A stretch of DNA of 47,512 nucleotides from Gnetum montanum. Taxonomy: Eukaryota > Streptophyta > Gnetopsida > Gnetales > Gnetaceae. Each line of letters starts with the position of its first letter. Position 1 is the stretch's first letter. Positions 11,712-21,955 of the stretch are shown here, piece by piece. The DNA is taken from positions 79,834 through 127,345 of the forward strand of contig MNCI01005989.1 in assembly GCA_015680685.1 (NCBI GenBank), in the 5' to 3' direction. The notes under the pieces are model-generated. The model saw only the letters and a program-made list of their open reading frames with translations, made no database searches and was not told where the DNA came from. The translations under genes were made by a program, and so were the position numbers.

Positions 11712-12280
11712 CTACAATCAAGGGTTTGAAATTATTAAAGTATTTAAATTAACTCTTAATAATTCTTTATCTTCCTCATACCCTTGGTTAGATCGAGTTC
11801 TTATCGTATTATGATTACAGACTTGCAAAAAGTTTCAAAAAGAAACCCCTTAGGTGTTATATCATTACTTATGACCTTTCATAGTTATCATTTCTTGCTT
11901 ATTATGGCTTAAAATGGTTGTTATGGTCTATTAGGAGGATTCTAAGTTTTTCTGGCTTAAATTTAATTAATTAACTCTAAGGTTCTTATTATCTCTTATG
12001 CTTACCCTTTATGGTATCTTCCAGGTGTTAGAAATTTTTGGCTTAAATTTTTAGTTTTATCACACAATCCATACCACACCACATCCCTTATGCCCCCCAC
12101 CCCCCTGCATGACTAAGTTGAGTTCTCCAGGATTAACAAGGTTCAAGAATTTTGAAAATCGAAGCTATAAGAGTGAAGTTATGGGCTTTGGAAGTTAGTG
12201 TGCAAAGGCGTTGAGAAATAAACTACAAAAACTCTCTTGTTGTAAAATGAAGAAGTGAAAATTTTTACTAACTCCTACAT

Positions 12281-12372
12281 GTATATATACTATTTTTATA
12301 TGTGTGACATCGTAGATGATATGTCGTAGATATGACATTGTAGGTGCTATGATGTCACTGTAAAAATTTCAA
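12281..12372 (-). promoter_or_regulatory. Internal promoter-like cassette of element C
   Basis: On the minus strand an inverted repeat (GTGACATCATAG and CTACGATGTCAC) lies directly before CATATAAAAATAG, a TATA-like box (about 12281-12302). The block CATAGCACCTACAATGTCAT matches CATAGCAACAATGTCAT in the U3 of the LTR of the same element. It lies about 590 bases upstream of the extra gene's ATG (11711). The function is inferred. Confidence 0.5.
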
Positions 12373-13900
12373 AATTTTTCATTGAAGTTTTTGAGGAAAA
12401 ATAAGTCAAATGCAATGTTTGAAAGATGTAAAGATCTTCTAAAGGGTTTTGAGCCATGAATGTTGCACACTTTTCAGAATTTCAATGTTTAAATTTCATA
12501 AGGAAGGAATCTTAGGGGACAAAAGTTCATTGAATGCATTAGAGATGGGTTACAAGTTTTTGATGTATAGTCAGATTATTAGATGTTATGGGAAGTATTT
12601 ATTAAGTTTAGAAGGCACAAGATGATGTAGAATTGCTTGTCAAGTATGAAATACAAGAGTTATACAAGTGAGTCCTTCCCAAAGCAAGCTCTAGCCCTTA
12701 GTGCCCTTGTATAACCATGTCTAAAAGTGTCCTTAGGAACTCAAGGAGTTGAATGTAAGACATACCTGTCTAGCAAAACACACATGTTAGTATCGCCAAA
12801 TTGGAAAAATTACACTATTTTATACAAAACCATAAAGTTATGATTAAATATATAGTGAGGTGAGATGGATTGTAAAAGGGATTGTTAAAACTGGGACATG
12901 AGATGTCTTATCATAGGCATAATGATTTCTTATGTGTAACCTATGGTTATAATAATCATTAGCCTTTTTGTCTAAGATTCAAACCAAGACCAAACCACTT
13001 TCCAGTAACATCACATTGTTTCATCCCTAGGGTTCACAACCATAAGACTATTGTTGCAAGGAGTATTACCACTTGGCGTATTGCTTAAGGGAGGATTTTA
13101 TTCATTGCACTTTTTATTAGAGATCCCCAAGAAGTCACCTACCTTCAGGCATGGGTAACATGTCTTACTAGTGGAACCCCCCAAAAATTTATTTTGTGCA
13201 TGAATTTTATTTTTAACTATGTCAACCTTACCAGAGGACTACCTTTAGGCATGGGTAACATATCTTTCCAGTGACATGGTAAGGTAGCACTTATTATACT
13301 CTTACTCCCATTTTTCATGAGATTTACAACTATAAAATACCTTCTTAGCAATTGTCTAGAACTTATAGCAGTAATCCAAAGAATCCACAAGTTCCCTTGA
13401 TGTCACACCCTTTGCATTTCCACTTGGTTCTTCACTCCTCTCCAGGCATAATGATCATAGGTTTATCCTTAGTTTTATTATGAGAAGAATGTCATTATCG
13501 CCATGGTAAGAACCTCTTATTTTTGGAATGGGTGGATGGATGTTGTGATATCATTGTGTAGATAATCAGTTACTTATGATCGATGATATAGAGAAATCTT
13601 CACCTTATTTGGATTACATATTACCTTATTCGATGTGTTTGATTGAAAATTGACAAAAATATGTACAATTGAAATGATGCAATTCATAGAAAAAATGGAA
13701 AAATAAAAGAAGAATTTGGAAAATATTAAAGAATATCAAAGGATTAAGAAATGAAAAAGTATAAAACAATAAGAAGATATTAAAGAATTTGAAAAAGTAT
13801 TAAAAGAAAGGTATAACAAAAATTATAAACCACCAAAATTGGAAAAAAAAATGTTAAAAGGCACTTATTAATTCCTAAGTCAGGATAAGGCATCTCCCCA
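12373..13900 (-). other. Element C non-coding spacer
   Basis: AT-rich and without long frames, but conserved with 15700-16870 (B), 32440-33420 (E) and partly 37500-38350 (D, opposite strand). Shared blocks are 'gatgtcacaccctttgcatt' (13398), 'aggcatgggtaaca' (13147, 13248), 'tccttcccaaagcaagctct' (12673) and a run of A-rich short units (13680-13850). Confidence 0.65.
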
Positions 13901-13904
13901 TGAT

Positions 13905-14155
13905 TGAACTCATTGGTGAGTGTTTGAAAAATGGACGCTAGATCCCCTAAATCATACACTCTGGGTTTTTCACTTACCATCTTTAGTGATATAGTTTTTT
14001 AATTATTGTCCTAGGTAACCTTGATGGTAATTGAATTTTGATCATTTAAGGATATATATCTTGTTGAACTATATGGTCTTTCCATCTTAGAAGGTCCAAC
14101 CTTACTTTCTTGTTGATTCTCAAATTCAAATCTTAAGTCCTTCTTTCCTCTATTT
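13905..14155 (-). pseudogene. Element C gag-pol tail, downstream half
   Basis: Continues the frame broken by element B. The upstream half is at 21038-21286 and the two join at the ACTGG duplication. The translation (NRGKKDLRFEFENQQ, then SKMERPYSSTRY, stop, MVSEKPRVYDL) has no recognised domain. It ends in a GEMPYPDLGI segment that marks the start of the spacer, followed by a purine tract. Confidence 0.5.
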
Positions 14156-14160
14156 ACTGG
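14156..14160. repeat. Element B target-site duplication, left (ACTGG)
   Basis: ACTGG directly precedes the LTR terminus TGATGAGTGG at 14161. The same five bases follow the other LTR terminus at 21033-21037. Confidence 0.85.
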
Positions 14161-14980
14161 TGATGAGTGGCAAGGTACCCCTACACTCAACCATACGAAT
14201 ACGAGCGTTACACGTGCAATCCAGTCGAACTCCACAGACTAAGTGCCTACACATCATATGGAACACTTAAGGTTAATCATTCATTGTCTTTCCAAACATA
14301 CTTGTATTTGTCATAGTTGTATGGTTAAGTAAGTTTGAGGTATATGATTTTTATGTCTTTTCTGTTTTATCTCCTATGCTGATAAGGTGAAGGTTGAAGA
14401 GACTAATTACTAACTTTAACTAAATAACTAAGCCTTAAGTAACCTAGCATCAGTATCCGTTCCCACTTACCATTCACACCTTGAACCAATGCAACCTTGG
14501 TTACCAAACGCTAGTCGTTGCTGGGATCACCAAGCGTAACGCACATGCTCGAAGCGATTGTATTGAAGCACTTAACTAGGAGAGAAGGGTTGAGAAATAT
14601 TTAATGACTAATAAAGCATGTAAATAATTAATAGTAAATAACAATAAATAAAATCCTATTTAGCCTATTCCATGCACTGCAAAGTTTATCCAAGAAGTTT
14701 TTCTTTATTTCCGTACACAAACTTGTGTTCAAGTACAATATTTGCTCGAATAAAGATTTGTTCACTTTGGAGCTCCTACTGTAGGCACATGGAAATTATT
14801 CTATCTCTAGAGAGGTAAAACTGCTAGAGTTTCGCTATGGTCTAGGCCTTGAATGAGAAATAAGGGAGAGTCGCCTCTTATTTATAGAACTGGCAATGAA
14901 CCACGATATCGCGTATGCGATATCGCAAGGGATGCGATATCACGGCAGACGCGATATCGTGGCCCATGCAATATCGCGTC
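14161..14980 (-). repeat. Element B, 3' LTR
   Basis: Pairs with 20591-21032. Its end on the minus strand is CCACTCATCA. TATAAATAAGAG (14878-14886) lies directly downstream of an array of GCGATATCGC-type palindromes. The start is slightly damaged: the outer copy begins TGATTGGACGCG, whereas here the polypurine GTCATGGGA runs straight into CGCG, as expected from a small deletion. Confidence 0.85.
14908..14980. repeat. GCGATATCGC palindrome array in B LTR (left copy)
   Basis: Five imperfect units of the palindrome GCGATATCGC, spaced about 12-19 bases, sit in U3 directly upstream of the TATA box. The same array is in the right LTR (20945-21027) and in a fragment at 28660-28745. Confidence 0.85.
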
Positions 14981-16707
14981 CCATGACTGAATAAAAACTC
15001 GTCCTCGAGTTCCTTACAAAATATTGGAACGGTATGGAATTATTGACTCAAAATGGAACTAATGGGATGACATGTGAATGGATCATCATTACAAGACAAG
15101 AAAAAACTAGTGTTCACGACAACAAGAGTGAACACTTTATACATTTGACATTAGGCCTCATTTGGCAACTGAGAAAGAGAGAGAGAAAGAAGTTTTGTTG
15201 CTTCCACTTCCAAGATTGTTCCTTTCGTTGTTCCTCCATAAGTGTGCCATCGATTTTGCTCCTTGCATAGCTGTTTCAGCACTGCTCCATTCCAAGTGTT
15301 CTCTCCAGATCCAATCCATTGTTGCATGATTACCATTTGCACACACGACATAGTCTTAATATTAGCAAGGGTAAATGAATCATAATGTAGTTGATACCTT
15401 GCTTCGGTAAAAGGTCCATTGGCTGGGTTGTGGTATGGCTAATGCGGGTTTGGAGATATAATAATGGTGACTACCGAAGGTGTAGGGGTTAGGAGAAAAT
15501 CAAAAAAATTGGACTAGGACCCCCATGATTAAGAGCGAACCTCCGGTAGCGATAGAATGGAGAAAGAAAAAGAACAAGAAAGATGGAGAAAAAGAGACAA
15601 CTATGACATCAATGAAAGGGATGTCAAGATGGAAATGAACAAAATAAAATGGATTGCAAAAATGTTAGGGGAAAGAATTTAACTGGTGCACCAAATAGGA
15701 ATGTCAGTGGGTCCTCCCCAAAGAAGGCTCATGCCCTTAATGCCCTGACAAACCCACATTCAAGGAGTCCGTAGGCTTTGAGAATGTCATTTGGAAAAAG
15801 AGTTAAAGTATTAACTCTAAGAATTTACCAAAAAGAAAATAATGCATCAACCAAAATATACACTAATGATACAACTAGCAATAAGGTGAACAATGGAGAG
15901 AAGGATGGAGAGAAGGGAATGGAATAGAGTCCCAAGAACAAGGTGGTGTACAACCCCTTGTGTAGTTAATGATTAATGTAACTTAGTATATCCCATTCCA
16001 AGTCTGGCCTCTCAAACCACTTCTAGTGACTTCGCATTAATACATTCGGCCGACCCATCCCCTTGAAGTAACAAGAATGCCTTAACCCAAGAGCCACCAC
16101 CATTCCAAAAAAACAAAGAGGAGAGAATGGGAAGTGAGAAGGGCCTTAGTTGGAGGGAACATTTTTATTTTAGTTCCATAACCAGTGCTTGTAGCCCAAA
16201 CGATTATTTTTTCTAAGGGGTGTGCTGTGAATTCTCATCGTTTTTTTTTGTTTTCTGTATTTATACGTGAGAACAACACCATGTAAAGACTTTGTTATTT
16301 TTATTTTCTCAGCTTCCTGATAATTGGGTAATGTCAAAATGGTAAAAAAAAACTCAACAAGAAAACATCCAAGCACCCAAGAGAATGGCCAACAAAAATG
16401 CATCAAGTTCCCTTGAAGTCACACCCTTTTCAATCCTTGAGTCCTTCCTTAGTTTGAGAAATACCCAATCATTGATTCATTAATAGTTCTTATTTAGAAA
16501 GGGATTGTACATTTCCAAGCTGAGAGAGACCATAGAAAATTTCGCATGTATGGATGAAGTGGACTCATTTCCTGCTATATCAAAAGAAGCATACCTTAGT
16601 ATCAACATCATAATTTAAAGGTAAAAACAAAACATTAGCAATCAATATAAACACAGTTCATACCATCATGAAGAACATTTATTAAATGACAAACCTACAA
16701 GATGGAT

Positions 16708-16726
16708 CACACACACACACACACAT
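16708..16726. repeat. (CA)n microsatellite
   Basis: About nine CA units in an uninterrupted run. Confidence 0.95.
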
Positions 16727-16787
16727 AATGAAAAAGTATAATAATGTTGTAAAACAAAAACAAGAAAAGTTAAAGAAATTTGTAAAA

Positions 16788-16855
16788 TAAAAATGTGTAA
16801 AACAAAAATGTGCAAAACAAAAATGTGTAAAACAAAAACGTGTAAAACAAAAATT
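16788..16855. repeat. 16-bp tandem repeat in spacer
   Basis: Four imperfect copies of AAATGTGTAAAACAAA. A looser version of the same A-rich unit is in the spacers of C, E and D (as T-rich in D). Confidence 0.85.
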
Positions 16856-17205
16856 AAAAGTAACTTAGGGCTCCAAATGATTAGCATAGGTGGCCATCTC
16901 ACCCATGATTGAATGGAAAGGGAGAGATCTAAAATAATGAGCACTTGTTTGAATTTCTTAGAAGTGTCCAACTTCTCACAATTGATGTTCTTAGATTAAG
17001 GGGTGGAAGTCGGCGATGCTCATTTTCCAAGGTATCTATGCCTTCGTTGTTGGCATGTTATTCCCCCAAGTCATTCCATGCATGGTGGTTGGTTGCTCTT
17101 CCATTTAGCTGTCAACCATGGGGTGTCCACTTGTTGTGTGGTTGCTACATACATGCATCTTTATCTTAGAGTTTCTAGGGCACACTTGTTGCATGTAGGA
17201 GATGT

Positions 17206-17895
17206 TCAGCATTCCTCCATGTCATCACCCGATGAGTCACTATATGTGATGCATGAAACTTTCTTCTTCTCAATCTTTCCATAAATGTTTACCTTAGATA
17301 TTTCCAAGGAAAGATCGCGAATTCCTAGGCATGCATCTATTATGCTTAGCCATGCCCTTTCCATTATAATTGGGAAGTCTCCTCCATTGTTGTTAACTTC
17401 TATCACTAAGAAATCGGCTGGGTATGACCAACCACACACAGTGGTAACGATGTCCTCCACCAATCCCAAGGGAATGGTGATGGACTGGTCAGCTAGCTCT
17501 AGTTCAATATTGCTCTTCTTAAGTTGGGGTAGGTTCCAAGCTTGATACATTTCTTGTGATATTAAGTTGACTCTAGAACCTAAGATAAGAAGAGCCTTAT
17601 GTGGTTCGTTCCTGGTGACTTGGAGGTAGATTAAGGGAGTTTCGGGGTCAGAGATTTTCCTGGAAAGGTGGCCTATCTTGATCCAGTCGGTTACAATATG
17701 TGTTAACATAACCGTATGCGTTGAGCTCTGATATTGGTTTGAAGGGAGCTCCAAAGCCTTGTATGTTGGAGGAGTGTGCATAGACTCAACCGTTTGTGGT
17801 TGTGAGAGCTTGTTTGGGCTTTTGGTTTTGAAGAAAGGTCTTCTCTTTTTGTAGTTGTCAGAACCAATAGTGGGTTGAATGTTTACGGCTCTCAT
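17206..17895 (-). pseudogene. Element B retropepsin-like protease region
   Basis: A 230-codon open frame. Residues about 100-200 match retrotransposon aspartic protease: KALLILGSRVNLIS, then NIELELADQSITIPLG, VCGWSYPADFLVIEV and FPIIMERAWLSIIDA. The active-site triplet, DSG in this family and in the copy in element C (LLDSGSKVNLIS), reads ILG here, so the catalytic Asp is lost although the frame is open. The segment 16900-17205 continues towards the spacer without recognisable domains. Confidence 0.8.
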
Positions 17896-17929
17896 AGTGT
17901 TATGTTGCTACGGTTGAGTGGGGAACTAA

Positions 17930-20206
17930 CGATGTGAGAGAGGTGGATGGATTTGGAGGATGGTATGGATGTGGAGCGTCTCCTGGAGGAGAAGGAGTTC
18001 TTCTAAAGTACTCCAGAACTTGGTAGTAACGTTGGGGAGTTGTGTGACCCATGGAGTCACTTGGAGAAACTTGTTGCTACATGTAGTAGCCATAAGGATC
18101 GGGTTGCCAGTAAGGGTATTGATGTTTAGGTGGTGGCATCCCACATGATTGAGGGTATTGCCACTGCTGATGTTGTCTGATGGGTTGTGGTGGAGTTCCA
18201 CTTGGATAGTATGTTAATGGTTGGTGGAACTGTCTTGGGTTACCTTGGGGATAAGGTAACCTTCGGGATGTCTGCTGTCTGTTAAGTCTCGGGTTGAGTG
18301 CATACATCCCAGACTCTTGTAGATGTGAGATGATTGGACAACATCCTTTAGGATGGTCATATTGGCAGATCTCACATCCACCATCATTTTCTGTATCTAA
18401 ATCCACAACCTCATTGGAGATATTCATTTTTCCCTTACCCTTGTCATGTGCATGGCCTGAATCTCTTCGCTTTTTCTTACCATTATCACTACTTTGTTCC
18501 TCCTTAGACTCCTCTACAATTTTCAAGACAAGTTCAAATCTACTATCCAAGGAGTCTTGTATTTGATCTACCTTAGTTGCCACCTCCGTTGTTAACTTCT
18601 GAAGTGGCAAGGTTTTTCTATTCACAAACTCTTCGAGTGGTGACTCATCCTCTTCATTGCAGAATCTTACTCCCCTCTTCTAAAGGGAGGGATCACGGTT
18701 ATATTCTTCTGCGCTTTCTCTTTTTCGTAGCTCCCCTTCTTCTTTGGCTACTTGCTCCAACAAGCGATGAATTTCATGGGATCTAAGTTCTAATAATCTC
18801 CCTTGGGCATAAGTCCCAAGGGTTCTCCTAGTTTCTTATCTTAGCCCATCTACGAGATGGCAAAGTTGATCCCGTTGTGCATAACCATGGCCCAGGCAAT
18901 GATGTAGCAATGCATAATAGCGGCCCATGGTAGCATCCAAGGGTTCATGAGTATCTTTCTTCCATCCTTGGATCTACTTACACAAGTTAGACACTCTAGA
19001 GTACGTTTGATATTTATCGTTGAAGAGTTCTAACATCGTACTCCACCTCCTAATGGTTTCCGGCTCTAAGGACCAGTACCAACTCTTTGCTTCCTTTATG
19101 AGTGTCCTACGAAAAAACTTCAATTTATACCACTCGTTCTCTATGTTTTGCAAGGTGTAGGCATCATGGAATTCCTGTAAATGATTCTACAGATCAACAT
19201 TATATCCCACCTCGAACCGTGGGATGTTATTCATGTCTAAGCACTTGATTCGGCTATCTTTTTGATGCCTTGTTGGTATTCTCATAGCCTCCATAATATC
19301 TAACATGCTTTTGGTGGTAAGTAGGGGTTCATCATGATCATCTCTTTCATGACGTCTATGATGTCTACGTTGTTCCCTACTTTCCCTTCGTTCATGCCTA
19401 GACTCTTTAGACTACCCTCATCCTCTCTCTCGACTCTCTCATCGAGGTCTCTCATTTTGCTTTCCCTTATCCTCACCGTTATGATCTTTATGACTATGCC
19501 TTGATGTGGAAGAAGAGGATGAATGATGTGATGAAGGGGAAGAAGAAGGAGAGCCATAACCATGGCGATGTCTCCTACCTTCTCTTCGGTGGTTTTGGCC
19601 CTGATCGTGATGACGATTTGAGTGTCTGTCCTTGTCATGTGTTTTTGTTCCCTCAGTGAATAGTTGGTGTTCACAAGGATCAAAACTAGGGTTTTGTATC
19701 ATGGAGCATAGGTTCTGATACCCCATCTCCTCACTATCATTAGGATGGGGAACATCATTTGATGGAGAACTCGTTATAAGTGGTTCACTATCTCCAATTT
19801 CACTTAGGACGTGCAGGACCCCTTTTCCCTTCAACAATTTATGGTGGCTCTCCTTCCTTGAGTCTCTTAGATGTTGTGCTTCTGTGGGATGATGATCCCT
19901 TGTGTCAAAATTTCCTATAATGTATTCAACGTATAGTTGTGTCATGCCTATCTATGCCAGAGCACGAAGAAGCATGTTAGGGACTGGCCGATCTGGAGGT
20001 AACACTATGTTACCTTGAAAATCTCTCCAACGCAGTTGTTCATCCTGATGGAGGATAAAGGTAAAATCAGGTATATACTCATCAGGATGAGTATATACCA
20101 CCTGAAACTGTTGAGGAACTGGCGAATTTTGGTTATGTGTTTTAGACTGCCGACTGTTTTTTGTATGATCCCTAGGCGGTGAAGTGCTCTTATGAGAAGA
20201 AGACAT
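17930..20206 (-). pseudogene. Element B gag
   Basis: Starts ATG 20206 (MSSSHKSTSPPRD), about 120 bases inside the expected LTR edge. The N-terminal part is Ser/His/Arg-rich (19440-19700), with a TAG at about 19952 and a frameshift near 19440. The central capsid-like part is about 19250-18850 (for example KLKFFRRTLIKEAKSWYWSL). It ends in a knuckle-like CEICQYDHPKGCCP (18390-18340) and a Pro/Gln-rich tail. The same Cys/His motif occurs in C and E. Confidence 0.8.
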
Positions 20207-20244
20207 CTTAGTTTAATTCAGTGTGCTAATTAACCGTTATATAA

Positions 20245-20590
20245 NNNNNNNNNNNNNNNNNNNNNNNNNNNNNNNNNNNNNNNNNNNNNNNNNNNNNNNN
20301 NNNNNNNNNNNNNNNNNNNNNNNNNNNNNNNNNNNNNNNNNNNNNNNNNNNNNNNNNNNNNNNNNNNNNNNNNNNNNNNNNNNNNNNNNNNNNNNNNNNN
20401 NNNNNNNNNNNNNNNNNNNNNNNNNNNNNNNNNNNNNNNNNNNNNNNNNNNNNNNNNNNNNNNNNNNNNNNNNNNNNNNNNNNNNNNNNNNNNNNNNNNN
20501 NNNNNNNNNNNNNNNNNNNNNNNNNNNNNNNNNNNNNNNNNNNNNNNNNNNNNNNNNNNNNNNNNNNNNNNNNNNNNNNNNNNNNNNNNN
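20245..20590. other. Assembly gap (346 N)
   Basis: The gap covers the inner part of the 5' LTR of element B and its primer-binding site, both expected here from the 3' LTR and from the distance to gag. Confidence 0.99.
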
Positions 20591-21032
20591 CTTGAAGCCG
20601 TCGTACTAAAGCACTTAACTAGGAGAGAAGGGTTGAGAAAGATTTAATGACTAATAAAGCATGTAAATAATTAACAGTAAATAACAATAAATAAAATTCT
20701 ATTTAGCCTATTCCATGCACTACAAGGTTTATCCAAGAAGTTCATCTTTATTTCCATACACAAACTTGTGTTCAAGTATAATATTTGCTCGAATAAAGAT
20801 CTGTTTACTTTGGAGCTCCTACTATGGGCACATGGAAATTATTCTATCTCTGGAGAGGTAAAACTGCTAGAGTTTTGCTACGGTCTAGGCCTAGAATGAG
20901 AAACAAAGGAGAGCCACCTCTTATTTATAGAACTAGCGGCGGATTGCGATATCGCGTACACGATATCGCGGGGGACGATGTGATATCACGGGGGATGCGA
21001 TATCGTGGGCCACGCGATATCGCGTCCAATCA
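20591..21032 (-). repeat. Element B, 5' LTR (partial) with palindrome array
   Basis: Matches 14550-14980. On the minus strand the terminus is TGATTGGACGCG. The TATA box lies at 20921-20930. The GCGATATCGC array is at 20945-21027. Flanked on the right by ACTGG (21033-21037). Confidence 0.88.
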
Positions 21033-21037
21033 ACTGG
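21033..21037. repeat. Element B target-site duplication, right (ACTGG)
   Basis: Pairs with 14156-14160. Removing element B plus one copy restores an open frame of element C across the join. Confidence 0.85.
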
Positions 21038-21955
21038 TGTATGATTATGGTTTAATATTTTCATTGGTGAGTTCTCAATTGGGGCCATTTTCTTAGGATA
21101 GGAGTTAATAAGTGCATTAGATGGTTCCATGTATGTTTTGGATAGTTTTAGGTTCTCAATTTTTAGCCACTAGGTGTCTTTTGGTTTAGTGGTTGATGTT
21201 CCTTCTTGTACACACACTTGCTTCTCATATCTGTTATGGGCTGGCATAAAGATGGTGTTTTTATTTTGAAGTTTCAGTCCCCAACTTCACCCTTCTTTAT
21301 CATTAATAATGCATGAAATTCTTTGTGTATGTATGGCTCCTTGTGCATCTTCTTTGGAGATTTCTATAGATAAATCTTTCATTCTTAACTTAGCATCTAT
21401 TGTGCTAAGCCATGCTCTGGCCATTATGATAGGAAATTCCTTGTCATTACTTTTCACATCAATCACCAAAAAATCCACTAGATAAGACCACCCATTGATA
21501 GTGGTCACTACATCTTCTATTTATCCCAAAGTAATGGTGATATATTGATTTGCTAGTTTTGGCCTAATGTTGCACTTCTTTAAGTGTGGTAGGTTCCATG
21601 GCTTGTATGTTTCTTAAGATATCAAATTTACTTTAGAACCTGAGTCTAGTAGAGCCTTTCATGGTGAATTTTCAACTACTTGTAAATAAATTAAAGGAAC
21701 TCTTAGATCTATTCTTTTTCTGTGAAGTATCCCTACCTTAATCGAGTTTGATACTAGATCAGTTAGCATGACAGTTTTAAGTTCTTGATTTGTTTGTTGT
21801 GAAAGCATGATGTTGGTAGGAGGGTTTGTCATAGGAGAAAATTGTCTCAATGAAGTTATAATTCTACCAAAATTTTCTAAACTTATCTTAAAGAAAGGAT
21901 GCTTCCTTGCTTTTCCTTTAGGATGGTGGGTATGATCCTCTCTTTGTACATTCAT
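21038..21955 (-). pseudogene. Element C protease region and tail (upstream half)
   Basis: 21287-21955 encodes the retropepsin-like part. LLDSGSKVNLIS keeps the catalytic Asp-Ser-Gly, followed by VVTTINGWSY, DFLVIDVKS and FPIIMARAWLSTIDA. Stops occur near 21508, 21618 and 21658. The rest (21038-21286) is a tail of unknown role whose frame continues at 14155 on the far side of element B. Confidence 0.75.

Larger units (their letters stand above)
14981..16900 (-). other. Element B non-coding spacer, no extra gene
   Basis: The segment after the LTR shares 'ctcgtcct-gagtt' and 'ttacaaaatatt' with the same place in C and E. 15700-16080 and 16400-16870 match the spacer of C and E. The extra gene and internal promoter cassette present in C, D and E are missing, so a deletion has joined the spacer to the 3' end. 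No gene supported. Confidence 0.6.
14161..21032 (-). mobile_element. Element B: gag-protease-only LTR retrotransposon, minus strand
   Basis: A complete insertion bounded by matching 5-bp duplications (ACTGG). Order on the minus strand: 5' LTR (to about 20230, partly in the N gap), gag, protease, spacer, polypurine-like GTCATGGGA, 3' LTR. It has no RT, integrase or extra gene, so it must be mobilised in trans. By eye the LTRs differ at about 20-25 of 330 comparable bases, mostly transitions. It lies inside element C and is therefore younger. Confidence 0.88.

Noticed and set aside
14908-14980. GATATC array as a CRISPR-like or satellite array
   Set aside because: Units are short palindromes inside an LTR with no unique spacers of fixed length, and the context is plant retroelement U3.
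15151-15351. Overlapping short open frames in the B spacer
   Set aside because: They lie in spacer sequence conserved as non-coding in relatives and show no domain.
20223-20609. Open frame across the N run
   Set aside because: It consists almost entirely of unknown bases.
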